A stretch of DNA of 64,000 nt, taken from Aliiglaciecola sp. LCG003. Its GTDB lineage: Bacteria > Pseudomonadota > Gammaproteobacteria > Enterobacterales > Alteromonadaceae. Below, piece by piece: positions 1 to 9,056 of this stretch (positions within the stretch are counted from its first letter, which is position 1; each line of letters begins with the position of its first letter). The notes below the pieces were generated by a model. That model did not search any database. It was given only the letters and a program-made list of their open reading frames with translations, and was not told the DNA's origin. A program made the position numbers and the translations under genes. The stretch spans positions 930,001-994,000 of the forward strand of contig NZ_CP128185.1 in NCBI RefSeq assembly GCF_030316135.1, written 5' to 3'.

Positions 1-582
1 GGAAAACTCCAACTTTCCCCCCTTCGTCAAATAACGCATTCTCGTGAAGGCGTTGGCAATAAAGCGCGCGCGATCGGGCCCTTGTAAGTCTTTGCGCCAA
101 ACAGAGGGTTCGTTGCCGTACATTTGTTGAAGAACCTTTACCCAGTTCGGACCTTGAATTTGAGCTGAAAACTCGTCACTTAACTTAAGCGCTTTTTTAA
201 ACGACCAAGAGGGATACAATCCTGCATGGCATATCAGCGTCTGTTTATTAATTTTTCTGGCTAAGGGTTTACTGCGTAACCAATAGACAATTTCTTCGAC
301 TTGGTCGGATTGCAATAAAGCATCTAGAAAATCACTTTTCTTAGGCGTTTTTAATCCGGCTTGTATAGCGAGGAAATGTAGATCGTGGTTACCCAACACA
401 GTATCAAATGCTTCGCCCAGCGAACGCAAGTATAATAACGTATCTAAGGAATCTGGGCCCCTGGCAATCAAATCACCGACTCCCCACAATTTGTCTTTTA
501 GCGGGTCGAAACTGACCTGTTGCAGCAATTGCTGCAAACCGTGCAAACATCCTTGAATATCACCAACAATATAATTTGCCAT
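1..582 (-). CDS. apaH: Symmetrical diadenosine tetraphosphatase ApaH (3' end outside window)
   Basis: Hydrolyses Ap4A to two ADP in the cytoplasm. The minus-strand frame opens with ATG at 582-580 and runs off the window start, so about 194 N-terminal codons are visible and the C-terminus is missing. Metallophosphatase motifs are clear: GDIQGC at residues 7-12, GDLIARGPDS at 36-45 and GNHD at 64-67, spaced as in the calcineurin-like PPP family. It is the last visible gene of the surA-pdxA-rsmA-apaG-apaH operon, 8 bp after apaG, the same order as in E. coli. The identification is firm; only the unseen end is unknown. Confidence 0.95.
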   Translation of the reverse strand, partial: MANYIVGDIQGCLHGLQQLLQQVSFDPLKDKLWGVGDLIARGPDSLDTLLYLRSLGEAFDTVLGNHDLHFLAIQAGLKTPKKSDFLDALLQSDQVEEIVYWLRSKPLARKINKQTLICHAGLYPSWSFKKALKLSDEFSAQIQGPNWVKVLQQMYGNEPSVWRKDLQGPDRARFIANAFTRMRYLTKGGKLEFS

Positions 583-590
583 AGCTGAAA

Positions 591-968
591 TTAATTTAAT
601 TTATTGGGAACGGATAGGCTAAACACCTCAATCGGTGCTTTAAATAGGCGTCCGTTGACGTCGATAAACTCATAGTAGCCCTGCATGCTGCCCACTGGCG
701 TTTTCAAAACCGCACCACTGGTATATTCAAAAGTATCGGCAGGAGCGATATGTGGCTGTTGACCCACCACACCTTCTCCTGCAACTTCAGTTTGTTTGCC
801 GTCGCCATCAGTTATTAACCAATATCGATTCAGCAGTTGCGCACTGATATCGCCATTGTTGGTGATTGTGATCTTGTAAGCAAACGCATATTGCTCACCC
901 TCAGGTAGCATTTCATTTTGGATGTATTGGGTTTGTACGCTGATAGCGATACTCGTTTCGCTGTTCAC
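591..968 (-). CDS. apaG: ApaG domain protein
   Basis: A 125-residue protein of the ApaG/DUF525 family, a small fibronectin-III-like beta sandwich. Its biochemical role is not settled; it is linked to apaH genetically. The family signature is visible in the middle ([11 protein letters not shown], then YWLITDGDG, then the glycine-rich VGQQPHIAP, then YEFID near the C-terminus). The length is typical. Translation starts at GTG 968-966, which overlaps the TGA stop of rsmA in a 4-bp GTGA junction, so it is probably translationally coupled. It lies between rsmA and apaH, as in most gammaproteobacteria. Confidence 0.93.
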   Translation of the reverse strand: MNSETSIAISVQTQYIQNEMLPEGEQYAFAYKITITNNGDISAQLLNRYWLITDGDGKQTEVAGEGVVGQQPHIAPADTFEYTSGAVLKTPVGSMQGYYEFIDVNGRLFKAPIEVFSLSVPNKLN

Positions 969-1774
969 GATTGCTTGTCCAACCCATCCAAATAATTGGC
1001 AATAAGGGCATAGTCGGCAAGGGTTAGGTTTTCTGCTCTGAGTTCAGGCTCAATACCCAACTGGCGGAGGCTGTCTTCATCGATTAGCTTACCCAAGCTG
1101 TTGCGAATCGTTTTGCGACGTTGGTTAAATGCTTGCGCACAGACTTGATTCAACATTTTTTCACTGCTGACAGTTACCGGCTTTTGTTGATGAGGTATCA
1201 ATCTGACTACCGCAGAGTCAACTTTAGGGGCAGGCTTAAAGGCCTCCGGCGGCACATGCAATACTGGCATGATGCGGCAATGATATTGTGCCATCACTGA
1301 CAAACGCCCATAATTTTTTTCACCCGCTTTGGCAGCCAGTCGATTTACCACTTCCTTTTGCAACATGAAATGCATGTCTTGCACTTTGTGAGCGAAAGAA
1401 AAAAGGTGGAACATCAATGGCGTTGAAATATTATAGGGTAAGTTACCAAACACCCGCAGAGGATGTTCAGGATTAAATAGTTCGGTAAAGTCGAATTTCA
1501 ATGCATCGGCTTCAACAACATTTAGCTTACTGGATAAAAATGGGTGGGTTCGTAACCGCTCTGCCAAATCTCGGTCCAGCTCCACCACAGTTAGCTTGTC
1601 GACTATGTCACAAACAGGCTGAGTCAAAGCAGCTAGGCCGGGTCCTATCTCCACTAGATTCTCACCATTTACCGGGTTGATAGCTGACACAATTTGGTCA
1701 ATGATATAGGGGTCATGTAAAAAGTTTTGCCCGAATCGCTTTCGAGCGGTATGGCCTAGATGTTGTTTTGTCAT
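965..1774 (-). CDS. rsmA: 16S rRNA (adenine1518/1519-N6)-dimethyltransferase RsmA (KsgA)
   Basis: Dimethylates A1518 and A1519 in helix 45 of 16S rRNA late in 30S assembly, using SAM. At 269 residues it has the family length. The N-terminal [10 protein letters not shown] box, the SAM-binding [10 protein letters not shown] motif around residue 43 and the catalytic FGNLPYNIS motif around residue 110 are all present. Its ATG overlaps the pdxA stop (ATGA, 1771-1774), and its own stop overlaps the apaG start, so the three genes form a tightly coupled unit. Confidence 0.97.
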   Translation of the reverse strand: MTKQHLGHTARKRFGQNFLHDPYIIDQIVSAINPVNGENLVEIGPGLAALTQPVCDIVDKLTVVELDRDLAERLRTHPFLSSKLNVVEADALKFDFTELFNPEHPLRVFGNLPYNISTPLMFHLFSFAHKVQDMHFMLQKEVVNRLAAKAGEKNYGRLSVMAQYHCRIMPVLHVPPEAFKPAPKVDSAVVRLIPHQQKPVTVSSEKMLNQVCAQAFNQRRKTIRNSLGKLIDEDSLRQLGIEPELRAENLTLADYALIANYLDGLDKQS

Positions 1775-2751
1775 TGCTTTTTGTTCGCCAATTTTATTGC
1801 TTGGTTTATCGCATGTATGAAACTGCCGGGATTCGCTTGGCCTGTGCCGGCCAGGTCTAATGCGGTTCCATGATCCACGGAGGTGCGAATAAAGGGCAGT
1901 CCTAGGGTAATATTTACCGCGTCACCAAATCCTTTATATTTTAAGACGGGTAAGCCTTGGTCATGATACATAGCCAAGATTGCATCGGCTTGTTCCATGT
2001 ACTTAGGTTGAAAAATAGTATCTGCAGGAAGCGGGCCGGTAAGATTTAAGCCTTCTGCTCGCAATTCATCCAGAGCCGGAATGATAATATCTAACTCTTC
2101 TCTGCCTAAATGACCATCTTCGCCAGCATGGGGATTCAAACCACATACGAAAATTTTCGGCTGTACTAAGCCAAATTTCAATCTTAAATCTGTGTTTACT
2201 ATATGCAAAACTTTGTGTAAACGTTCACGGGTAATGGCTTTAGAAACATAGGCCAGGGGTATGTGAGTGGTTGCTAATACAACTCTTAAACCTTCAGTTG
2301 CCAGCATCATCACCACATCAGAGGTATTCGATTGACTAGCGAAATATTCGGTATGGCCGCTGAAGGAGATTCCCGCCTCGTTGATGATCCCTTTGTTCAC
2401 CGGTCCTGTGACAACGGCATCAAATTCACCAGCCATATTTTTAGCGCAGGCTTGGCGTAGTGTTTCAACTACATAGTGTCCGTTTTTGGCGTTTAATACG
2501 CCAGGCACCACTATATCATCAACTGGGATATCCACGATAAAAAGCTGCCCAGGGCGCTGAATCTCGTTGTTGCTCTTTAGGTACGGGAGAAGTTCAATGG
2601 GCAAATCTAGCATCTTAGCGCGCTGCGCCAACATATTACTGTTGGCGAATACCACTATTTGTGCCTCCCACTGATGCTGGGCCAACTGCAGGATCAAGTC
2701 AGGACCTATGCCCGCTGGTTCACCGGGTGTAACCGCAAGTTTAAGTGGCAA
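1771..2751 (-). CDS. pdxA: 4-hydroxythreonine-4-phosphate dehydrogenase PdxA
   Basis: NAD-dependent oxidation of 4-phosphohydroxy-L-threonine in the DXP-dependent pathway to pyridoxal 5'-phosphate. The 326-residue protein opens with the typical [12 protein letters not shown]. It carries [14 protein letters not shown], the metal-binding HTEYFA histidine, [10 protein letters not shown] and the C-terminal [16 protein letters not shown], all conserved in PdxA. It follows surA after only 2 bp and overlaps rsmA by 4 bp. No truncation is visible. Confidence 0.97.
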   Translation of the reverse strand: MPLKLAVTPGEPAGIGPDLILQLAQHQWEAQIVVFANSNMLAQRAKMLDLPIELLPYLKSNNEIQRPGQLFIVDIPVDDIVVPGVLNAKNGHYVVETLRQACAKNMAGEFDAVVTGPVNKGIINEAGISFSGHTEYFASQSNTSDVVMMLATEGLRVVLATTHIPLAYVSKAITRERLHKVLHIVNTDLRLKFGLVQPKIFVCGLNPHAGEDGHLGREELDIIIPALDELRAEGLNLTGPLPADTIFQPKYMEQADAILAMYHDQGLPVLKYKGFGDAVNITLGLPFIRTSVDHGTALDLAGTGQANPGSFIHAINQAIKLANKKQ

Positions 2752-2753
2752 GG

Positions 2754-4061
2754 TTAGTTTCCTGTACTATCTGAGTCTGTTTCTAGTACTTCAATATATG
2801 CGGTGTCACGCATTTCTCGAAGCCAAGCCTCTGTTTCTTCGGCAAACTTTCGATTGAAAATTAACTGATAGGCCTTGTCTTCTTTACGTTTGTCAGTGGC
2901 ATCGTCTACTCGTTTTCCAATCAATTGGACCAAATGCCAGCCATGGGAAGAACGGAATGGTTGGCTCATCTCGTTCTCTTCATTCAAGGCTGCTAACGCA
3001 TCTTTGAAAGCCGGAACATAAATTCCTGGGTCATTCCAACCTAGTTCACCACCGCGCAGGGCTGACCCTGTATCAGCTGAGTGCTCTTTTGCTAAGGCAG
3101 AAAATTCAGCGTCGCCAGCTAAAATCTGTTCACGGAATTGTTCTAGTTTCTGTTTGGCTTTTTCTTCGCTTAGGATCACTGAAGGTTTAATCAATATATG
3201 CCTAGCATTAACTTCGTTGACCTTAACAACTTCTATACCGCGTAAGTCTTTAACTTTTAATATGTGAAAACCTGCGCCACTGCGGATAGGACCGATTAAA
3301 GCGTCTTTCTCTTTATCTTGGACGGCTTCGGCAAACAGGGTCGGCATAGAGTTAATGTTCATCCAGCCTAAGTCGCCACCATCGAGTGCTTTTGCACCAG
3401 AGGATGAAGCAATGGCTATACGAGTGAAGTCTGACCCTTCTTTTAACATCGAAAGCACTTTTTCAGCGGTTGCCTTAGCGTTATTGATATCGTCATCGGT
3501 TGGCTGAGGTGGGAAGCCGATTAAAATATGACCCATATTATATTCGGCCTGCTGGGCACCTTGTTCGTCAATCATTTTAACCAAGTTTTCGATTTCTTGA
3601 GCGGTGATATAAACACGGCGACGAACATTGGCTCGTCTTACTTCCTGAGTGATCAACTCTTTACGAATATCTTCACGATAAACTTCGTAGGGGATGCCGT
3701 CCTGTGCAATGGTTCTTCGGAATTCTTCCATAGGAATTTTATTGTTGGCTGCTATGCCAGCAATGGTTTGATCGAGTTGGGGATCGCTTATTTGGATACC
3801 CATCTTCTGGGCCATCTGCATTTGCAGATTACCAGTGACTAAGCGTTCAATTGACTGGGTGCGAAGTGCGCGGTCAGATGGCAGTGTTTGGTTATTGGCC
3901 AAAGCGTTACGTTTAACTTGCGCAACCAAAGCTTCGATTTCACTTTCTAAAATGACACCTTGATCCACTATAACCGCAACCTTGTCTAGCATGACCTGCT
4001 GGGCCATGCTATGAAAGGATAGGGTAGCAACTAACGCAATTGAGACTACTAATGATTTCAT
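2754..4061 (-). CDS. surA: Periplasmic chaperone and peptidyl-prolyl isomerase SurA
   Basis: Escorts unfolded outer-membrane proteins through the periplasm to the BAM complex. The 435 residues begin with a signal peptide ([20 protein letters not shown], cleavage near residue 20). A helical N-terminal chaperone domain follows (about 21-170). Two parvulin domains come next, the first starting at GHILIGF (about 177) and the second at ARHILIKP (about 286). A short C-terminal helix closes the protein. It lies directly downstream of lptD, its best-known client, in the same transcription direction with a 67-bp gap. Confidence 0.96.
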   Translation of the reverse strand: MKSLVVSIALVATLSFHSMAQQVMLDKVAVIVDQGVILESEIEALVAQVKRNALANNQTLPSDRALRTQSIERLVTGNLQMQMAQKMGIQISDPQLDQTIAGIAANNKIPMEEFRRTIAQDGIPYEVYREDIRKELITQEVRRANVRRRVYITAQEIENLVKMIDEQGAQQAEYNMGHILIGFPPQPTDDDINNAKATAEKVLSMLKEGSDFTRIAIASSSGAKALDGGDLGWMNINSMPTLFAEAVQDKEKDALIGPIRSGAGFHILKVKDLRGIEVVKVNEVNARHILIKPSVILSEEKAKQKLEQFREQILAGDAEFSALAKEHSADTGSALRGGELGWNDPGIYVPAFKDALAALNEENEMSQPFRSSHGWHLVQLIGKRVDDATDKRKEDKAYQLIFNRKFAEETEAWLREMRDTAYIEVLETDSDSTGN

Positions 4062-4128
4062 GTTACCTTACTTTTTGTTAACGACTGACAATGACTGACG
4101 GTTCCCGGCAGTCATTGTTCAATCTGAC

Positions 4129-6345
4129 TTAATTAATTAAATAGGCCTGTTTGTAACCGAACAAACCGTCTTCCAACATATTTCTTCGTCCTGAACGGGC
4201 CTCTGTTCCGGAGAACTTGAAGCTGAATTTCAGGTTGATACTTGATTCAAATTCTTGGCTATTTTGCTGTCCAAATACATCAAAACGATTACTAAGGTGT
4301 CTTTGCGACACTAAACTTATTGACCAGCAACAGGATTCATATTGTACCCCTGCGTATGATTCAATTGTTCTTTGTGAGGACAAATCTTTGTACCATCTGC
4401 CTACCCAGTGCCAATTTTCTGTTATCGGCCAACTGGCTGTGACACCAAATTGATCAATTTGTTCCCCGGATAGATTGCGCACAAATCGATGGTTGATCTG
4501 TACAATCTTATCTTCACTAAGCTGATATTCCAATGAAATACTGCTGCGTTCTACCTTGTCAGTCTTGGTTGAAAGTTGCAATTCCGTATGAGCAAACCAT
4601 TTGCTGCCAATTTGCCAATCTAACTCAGAGGCTAATGCAGAACGGTCATCATCTTTACTTGCTGCTAGCACTTTATTATCTTCAAGATAGAAAATTTGAC
4701 CCAAGCTTAGCTTGAATTGTTCCCGACTATTTTCATCTAATATTCTGGTCGTTAAACCCACAGTGATCTGATTGTTGTCGCTAATTCGATCTAAGCCGGT
4801 AAATTCCTGACCACGAAACAAGCCGTTGAAGTCGTTTAACAGGCGCGTAGTGTCATATAAACCAATATTATTTTGGTCTTTGTAACTGGTATATAAATAT
4901 TGAATTTTGGGCTCTAAGGTTTGGCGCAAATGACTGCCTAGCCAACTGGTGTCTCGATCGAAATATAAAGCGCCAAATACTCGGCTTTGGCCCAAAGAAC
5001 GAGTGGTTTCTTCTGCCAAACCCGTACCATCAATATTGTCTTGATTATAATAGGTATTCAACCAGGTCGCTTCCGCTAGGAATTCTCCCCATTGAGACCG
5101 CAAAGGCAATGCAATAGTCGGCGCCAAGTGGAATCGAGTCGCGGTAGGTTGTTCGGCTAATTTATTGTCAAAATAAGCTAACTCTGATGCCAGGCTAAAT
5201 TCAAAACTACCAAATTGCTCAGTTAAATAATTAAACTTCATTTCAGGCAGTGCGCGATAGTTATCCTGATGATCACCTATGACTTCAAAATCTCGGAAGT
5301 TGACCGAGAAATCAATATTGTCGCTATAATAGTTAAGGGATAGGGTTTTATACAGATGGGTATCTGCTCGATTATAAAAGTCGGAACCAAAATCAGCGAT
5401 ATAGTTATCATCACTCAGGCCATTGAAGTCAATATTCAGCAACCAGTTGTCGTTTAACTTACCGTTGTGTGTGTAACGATAAAAATAGCGATCTCGATCA
5501 TCTATGGTTTCTTGATCGTTGGGCAGATATTCAATATTGACTTGCCCCAAACTTTGTTCGTTTAAATAGCGAAAGTTAGTTTTGAGTTGAACGCCTCTTT
5601 TCGACATAACTCTAGGGGTGAAAGTCGCGTCATAATTAGGTGCAATATTCCAATAAAAGGGTTGCTCGTATGACAAGCCTGTTGCACTAGAGGTATTGAT
5701 TTCGGGAAATAGAAAGCCAGATTGTCGCTGGTTTGATACAGGGAAAATGAAATAGGGCAGGTAAAATACCGGCACATCTTTAACATAAAATACGGTATTG
5801 ATGGCCTCACCCCAAAGCTTTCCCTGTTCAATCGAAATACTACTGGCATTGATTTTCCAATCTTCCGCTCCAATTGGACAAGTGGTATAACTCACTCCTG
5901 TCAGTGCCACACCTTTGTTTTGGTCTATCTCAATTAGATCTGCGGCTCCGCGGCCGCCAAATTGGGTCAATTGGTACTCGGTATCAGACATTGCAAGCTT
6001 ACCTGAGTCGGTATTAAGCAGTACATCAGTGCTTTGCACTCGCATCTGGCTATCATGGTAGCTGACGTTACCGGTGGCATTCAGTTGGGTATTGGCTTTA
6101 TCAATCACGGCCTTGTTGGCGGTAATTTGTGCTTTATCACTGACAATGTTTACTTTACCGTCAAAGGTAGCCAGATTATTTTGTTGAATTTCAGCTCGGT
6201 TAGCCCGAACTCTTATCTGATCTTCAAGAATTTTTTCGTCGGCAATGTAGCCTGCAACGGGCGTCGGGCATGAAGTGCTTGATTGGGCTAAAACTGTCCC
6301 TGATGATAAAGTGAACAGCAATAAACTGAGTTGGTTAATTTGCAT
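4129..6345 (-). CDS. lptD: LPS-assembly outer-membrane protein LptD
   Basis: The beta-barrel component of the LptD/E translocon that inserts LPS into the outer leaflet. An OstA/LptA-like jellyroll lies near the N-terminus (IRVRANRAEI onward, about residues 40-150), followed by a long LptD barrel. The cysteines used for the inter-domain disulfides are present: one in STSC, one in YTTC and an adjacent CC pair near the C-terminus. I start at ATG 6345 because a clean signal peptide (MQINQLSLLLFTLSSGTVLA) begins there. An in-frame TTG at 6408 would add 21 residues with no signal character. It diverges from amgK; the shared intergenic region is about 180 bp. Confidence 0.94.
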   Translation of the reverse strand: MQINQLSLLLFTLSSGTVLAQSSTSCPTPVAGYIADEKILEDQIRVRANRAEIQQNNLATFDGKVNIVSDKAQITANKAVIDKANTQLNATGNVSYHDSQMRVQSTDVLLNTDSGKLAMSDTEYQLTQFGGRGAADLIEIDQNKGVALTGVSYTTCPIGAEDWKINASSISIEQGKLWGEAINTVFYVKDVPVFYLPYFIFPVSNQRQSGFLFPEINTSSATGLSYEQPFYWNIAPNYDATFTPRVMSKRGVQLKTNFRYLNEQSLGQVNIEYLPNDQETIDDRDRYFYRYTHNGKLNDNWLLNIDFNGLSDDNYIADFGSDFYNRADTHLYKTLSLNYYSDNIDFSVNFRDFEVIGDHQDNYRALPEMKFNYLTEQFGSFEFSLASELAYFDNKLAEQPTATRFHLAPTIALPLRSQWGEFLAEATWLNTYYNQDNIDGTGLAEETTRSLGQSRVFGALYFDRDTSWLGSHLRQTLEPKIQYLYTSYKDQNNIGLYDTTRLLNDFNGLFRGQEFTGLDRISDNNQITVGLTTRILDENSREQFKLSLGQIFYLEDNKVLAASKDDDRSALASELDWQIGSKWFAHTELQLSTKTDKVERSSISLEYQLSEDKIVQINHRFVRNLSGEQIDQFGVTASWPITENWHWVGRWYKDLSSQRTIESYAGVQYESCCWSISLVSQRHLSNRFDVFGQQNSQEFESSINLKFSFKFSGTEARSGRRNMLEDGLFGYKQAYLIN

Positions 6346-6522
6346 ACAGAGTCTAAGTTTAGTTGCCTTACAGGGGTCGTTAATCGACGTTAAAAGTGAG
6401 GATTTCAAAGGTTCGAGGGTATTTTACCAACAAACTTCCCAAATAATACAACACTATGCTTTTCCTTTCTTCTATTATGCGTCCGTATTGGTTATATTTA
6501 TACCATAAAAAAGAGGTAAAAC

Positions 6523-7524
6523 GTGACACAAAAACTGCAAAGAGAGCAGGCATTGGTTGAATGGATTAATTCCGATACCCCGTTTAGATGCCAAACACTC
6601 GAAATGGTTTCAGGAGATGCCAGTTTTCGACGCTATTTTCGATTCTTTGATGAACAACAGCAAAAACACATTATTTGTGTGGATGCGCCCCCTGAATTTG
6701 AAAACAGTCAAAAATTTATAGATGTAGCCCTTGCATATCAACAATGTGGGGTTAATGTGCCGACTATCTATGCACACAGCGCTCATTTAGGCTTCTATTG
6801 CCAGCAAGATTTTGGTGATCAACAGTTTGCCAATACGCTGAGCGCCAGCAATATGCAGCAATTGTATCAACAGGCTTTGATACAACTGCCAGCGGTGCAA
6901 CAGTGTGTTGAAATTAATTGCGAGTCTTTACCTCACTACGGTACTGATCTGCTGGCCGCAGAGTTTTACTTGTTTACCCATTGGTTACTCGAAATCCATC
7001 TGGGGATGGCACTCACGGATGAAACCAAACAGATGCTCGATAGCAGCTATGCTAGTTTAATTAAAACCTTTGAACATCAACCTCAAGTGGGTGTCCATCG
7101 TGATTATCATTCGCGTAATTTGATGATTGATGCTGATAACCAAATCGGTGTTATTGATTTTCAAGATGCGGTGCGCGGCCCTCTTACCTATGATTTAGTG
7201 TCGCTATTACGGGATTGTTACGTGAAGTGGCCACAACAAGCTATTGAACAGCTATTACAATGGTATCACCAAGAGTATTGCAGTCATTATGAGTGGAATG
7301 AATTTAGCCGTTGGTTTGATCTTACCGGTGTGCAACGGCATATTAAGGCCAGCGGCATATTTTGCCGTTTGTATCATAGGGATGGAAAGCAAGGCTATCT
7401 GAAAGATATTCCTCGTACCTTGGAGTATATCATTGAAGTCAGCCGACGCTATCCAGAATTGACTGAGTTTGGCAACTTTGTAGCCGATGTGGTTAAACCT
7501 AAAGTTGAGAGTAGCATTTCGTGA
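6523..7524 (+). CDS. amgK: N-acetylmuramate/N-acetylglucosamine kinase AmgK
   Basis: A kinase of the aminoglycoside-phosphotransferase fold, 333 residues. In Pseudomonas, AmgK phosphorylates MurNAc (and GlcNAc) at C1 as the first step of a shortcut from recycled wall sugars to UDP-MurNAc. The catalytic loop VGVHRDYHSRNLMID (about residue 190) and the metal-binding GVIDFQDAVRGP (about 208) are intact. The GTG start is preceded by an AGAGGT ribosome site 5 bp upstream. It overlaps murU by 4 bp (GTGA), and that partner is the main support for AmgK over a generic APH-fold kinase. The divergent lptD neighbour is also typical. Confidence 0.92.
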   Translation: MTQKLQREQALVEWINSDTPFRCQTLEMVSGDASFRRYFRFFDEQQQKHIICVDAPPEFENSQKFIDVALAYQQCGVNVPTIYAHSAHLGFYCQQDFGDQQFANTLSASNMQQLYQQALIQLPAVQQCVEINCESLPHYGTDLLAAEFYLFTHWLLEIHLGMALTDETKQMLDSSYASLIKTFEHQPQVGVHRDYHSRNLMIDADNQIGVIDFQDAVRGPLTYDLVSLLRDCYVKWPQQAIEQLLQWYHQEYCSHYEWNEFSRWFDLTGVQRHIKASGIFCRLYHRDGKQGYLKDIPRTLEYIIEVSRRYPELTEFGNFVADVVKPKVESSIS

Positions 7525-8201
7525 AAGTTGCTATGTTACTGGCGGCTGGGCGAGGAGAGCGGATGCGCCCCTTGACTGACGTCACGCCCAAACCTTTACT
7601 GAAAATCAACCATAAAGCGCTGATTGATTACCACCTAGAGCGTCTAGCCCAGGCAGGATTTGAGCAAGTGATAATTAATCATGCTTGGCTTGGCGAGCAA
7701 ATTGTAGATTACCTCAAGGATGGCAGTCAGTTTGGCTTGCAGATTGTTTATTCGAAAGAACAGCAAGCATTGGAAACTGCCGGGGGCATAGTGCATGCCC
7801 TGCCGCTGATAGAACAAGCTTTAGCCGGGTCAAAGCAATTTTTAGTCATCAGTGCGGATGTTTTTACGGATATCGATTTCGCTACATTACCCGAATTGAC
7901 AGCATCAAACTTGGCCCACTTGATCATGGTGAATAATCCCCCACATAACTTAGACGGTGACTTTTGTCTGCGTGGTCAGCAGATCTATCGACAAGCGCAA
8001 AATCAATACACCTTTAGTGGAGTGGCGATTTACCATACGGATATGTTTAAAAACCTTACTGCTGGGAAATTACCACTGCGGGCACTTTTGTTTGAACAGA
8101 TTGCTAATAATCGTGTATCAGGCCAACGGCACCAGGGCTATTGGCATGACGTCGGTACCGCACAACGATTGCAACAACTTAACGCGATGGAACAGATATA
8201 A
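7521..8201 (+). CDS. murU: N-acetylmuramate alpha-1-phosphate uridylyltransferase MurU
   Basis: A nucleotidyltransferase of 226 residues that converts MurNAc-1-phosphate to UDP-MurNAc and so bypasses de novo synthesis by MurA/MurB. The N-terminal signature AMLLAAGRGERMRPLTD followed by TPKPLL is the UTP-binding loop of sugar-1-phosphate nucleotidyltransferases. VISADVFTDIDF carries the metal-binding aspartate. GTG start within the amgK stop; its own stop overlaps the djlA start as TAATG. Sugar-phosphate specificity is inferred from the pairing with amgK. AmpD further along the window (22.1 kb) belongs to the same recycling route. Confidence 0.92.
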   Translation: MKVAMLLAAGRGERMRPLTDVTPKPLLKINHKALIDYHLERLAQAGFEQVIINHAWLGEQIVDYLKDGSQFGLQIVYSKEQQALETAGGIVHALPLIEQALAGSKQFLVISADVFTDIDFATLPELTASNLAHLIMVNNPPHNLDGDFCLRGQQIYRQAQNQYTFSGVAIYHTDMFKNLTAGKLPLRALLFEQIANNRVSGQRHQGYWHDVGTAQRLQQLNAMEQI

Positions 8202-9052
8202 TGCCGATTTGGGGTAAAATACTAGGTACGATTTTTGGCTTCATGTTTAAAGGTCCAATTGGCGCCATTATAGGTTTCATTGTCGGGCACTTTTTTGACA
8301 AAGGTTATAGTCAAGATTTTAATCAAATGGGCGGGTTCAGCCGCTTTTTTACTAGCCAAGACGAGTTGAAATCTCAAGCAATATTTTTCCATGCACTATT
8401 TTCGGTCATGGGACATGTTGCCAAAGCAGATGGCCAAGTCACTGATGCAGAAATTAAAATAGCATCGGCACTGATGGATCAGATGGGTCTAAAAGGGGAC
8501 ACTCGCAAAGAAGCCCAGCAAGCATTTCGCGAAGGTAAAGCGTCTGATTTTCCGGTGACGGCAATTTTGAGTGAATTTAAATTGTCATGCCATGGTCGTC
8601 GCGATGTATTGCAAGTTTTCCTTGAAATCCTTATCCAGGCGGCGTTTGCCGATGGGCGTCTTGACCAGCAAGAGCAAAACCTATTGGAAAATGTAGCCCG
8701 CCAATTGGGCTTTAAACAGCATGAATTTCTTTATTTACTCTCGATGTATGAAGCTGAAATACGCTTTAGACAAGGGCAACATCATTCTCAACGCAACGGA
8801 CGTCAGCGCTCCCATCAGACAGGCTATACCGATCAGCAATCGTTAGCGGATGCCTGTAAAATTTTAGGCGTGAAGGAAAGCGATGACCCCAAACTGATAA
8901 AGAAGGCCTACCGTAAGCTGATGTCAGAGCATCATCCAGATAAACTGGTTTCTAAGGGATTACCCAAACAAGCGATTGAGATCGCCAAAGCCAAAACACA
9001 GGATATCCAATCTGCCTATGAATTGGTAAAGCAAAAAAAAGGATTTAAATAG
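8201..9052 (+). CDS. djlA: Membrane-anchored DnaK co-chaperone DjlA
   Basis: An inner-membrane J-domain protein of 283 residues. An N-terminal hydrophobic, glycine-rich segment (about residues 5-30, ILGTIFGFMFKGPIGAIIGF) is the anchor. A TerB-like helical domain follows at about 60-185. The C-terminal J domain (about 213-283) has the HPD tripeptide in SEHHPDKL. The domain order matches DjlA exactly. It is coupled to murU through a TAATG overlap and is followed after 4 bp by the Sel1-repeat lipoprotein gene. Confidence 0.95.
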   Translation: MPIWGKILGTIFGFMFKGPIGAIIGFIVGHFFDKGYSQDFNQMGGFSRFFTSQDELKSQAIFFHALFSVMGHVAKADGQVTDAEIKIASALMDQMGLKGDTRKEAQQAFREGKASDFPVTAILSEFKLSCHGRRDVLQVFLEILIQAAFADGRLDQQEQNLLENVARQLGFKQHEFLYLLSMYEAEIRFRQGQHHSQRNGRQRSHQTGYTDQQSLADACKILGVKESDDPKLIKKAYRKLMSEHHPDKLVSKGLPKQAIEIAKAKTQDIQSAYELVKQKKGFK

Positions 9053-9056
9053 TAAA

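Noticed and set aside
3528-3842. Plus-strand frame of 104 codons inside surA
   Set aside because: Antisense shadow; SurA on the minus strand is complete with signal peptide and both parvulin domains.
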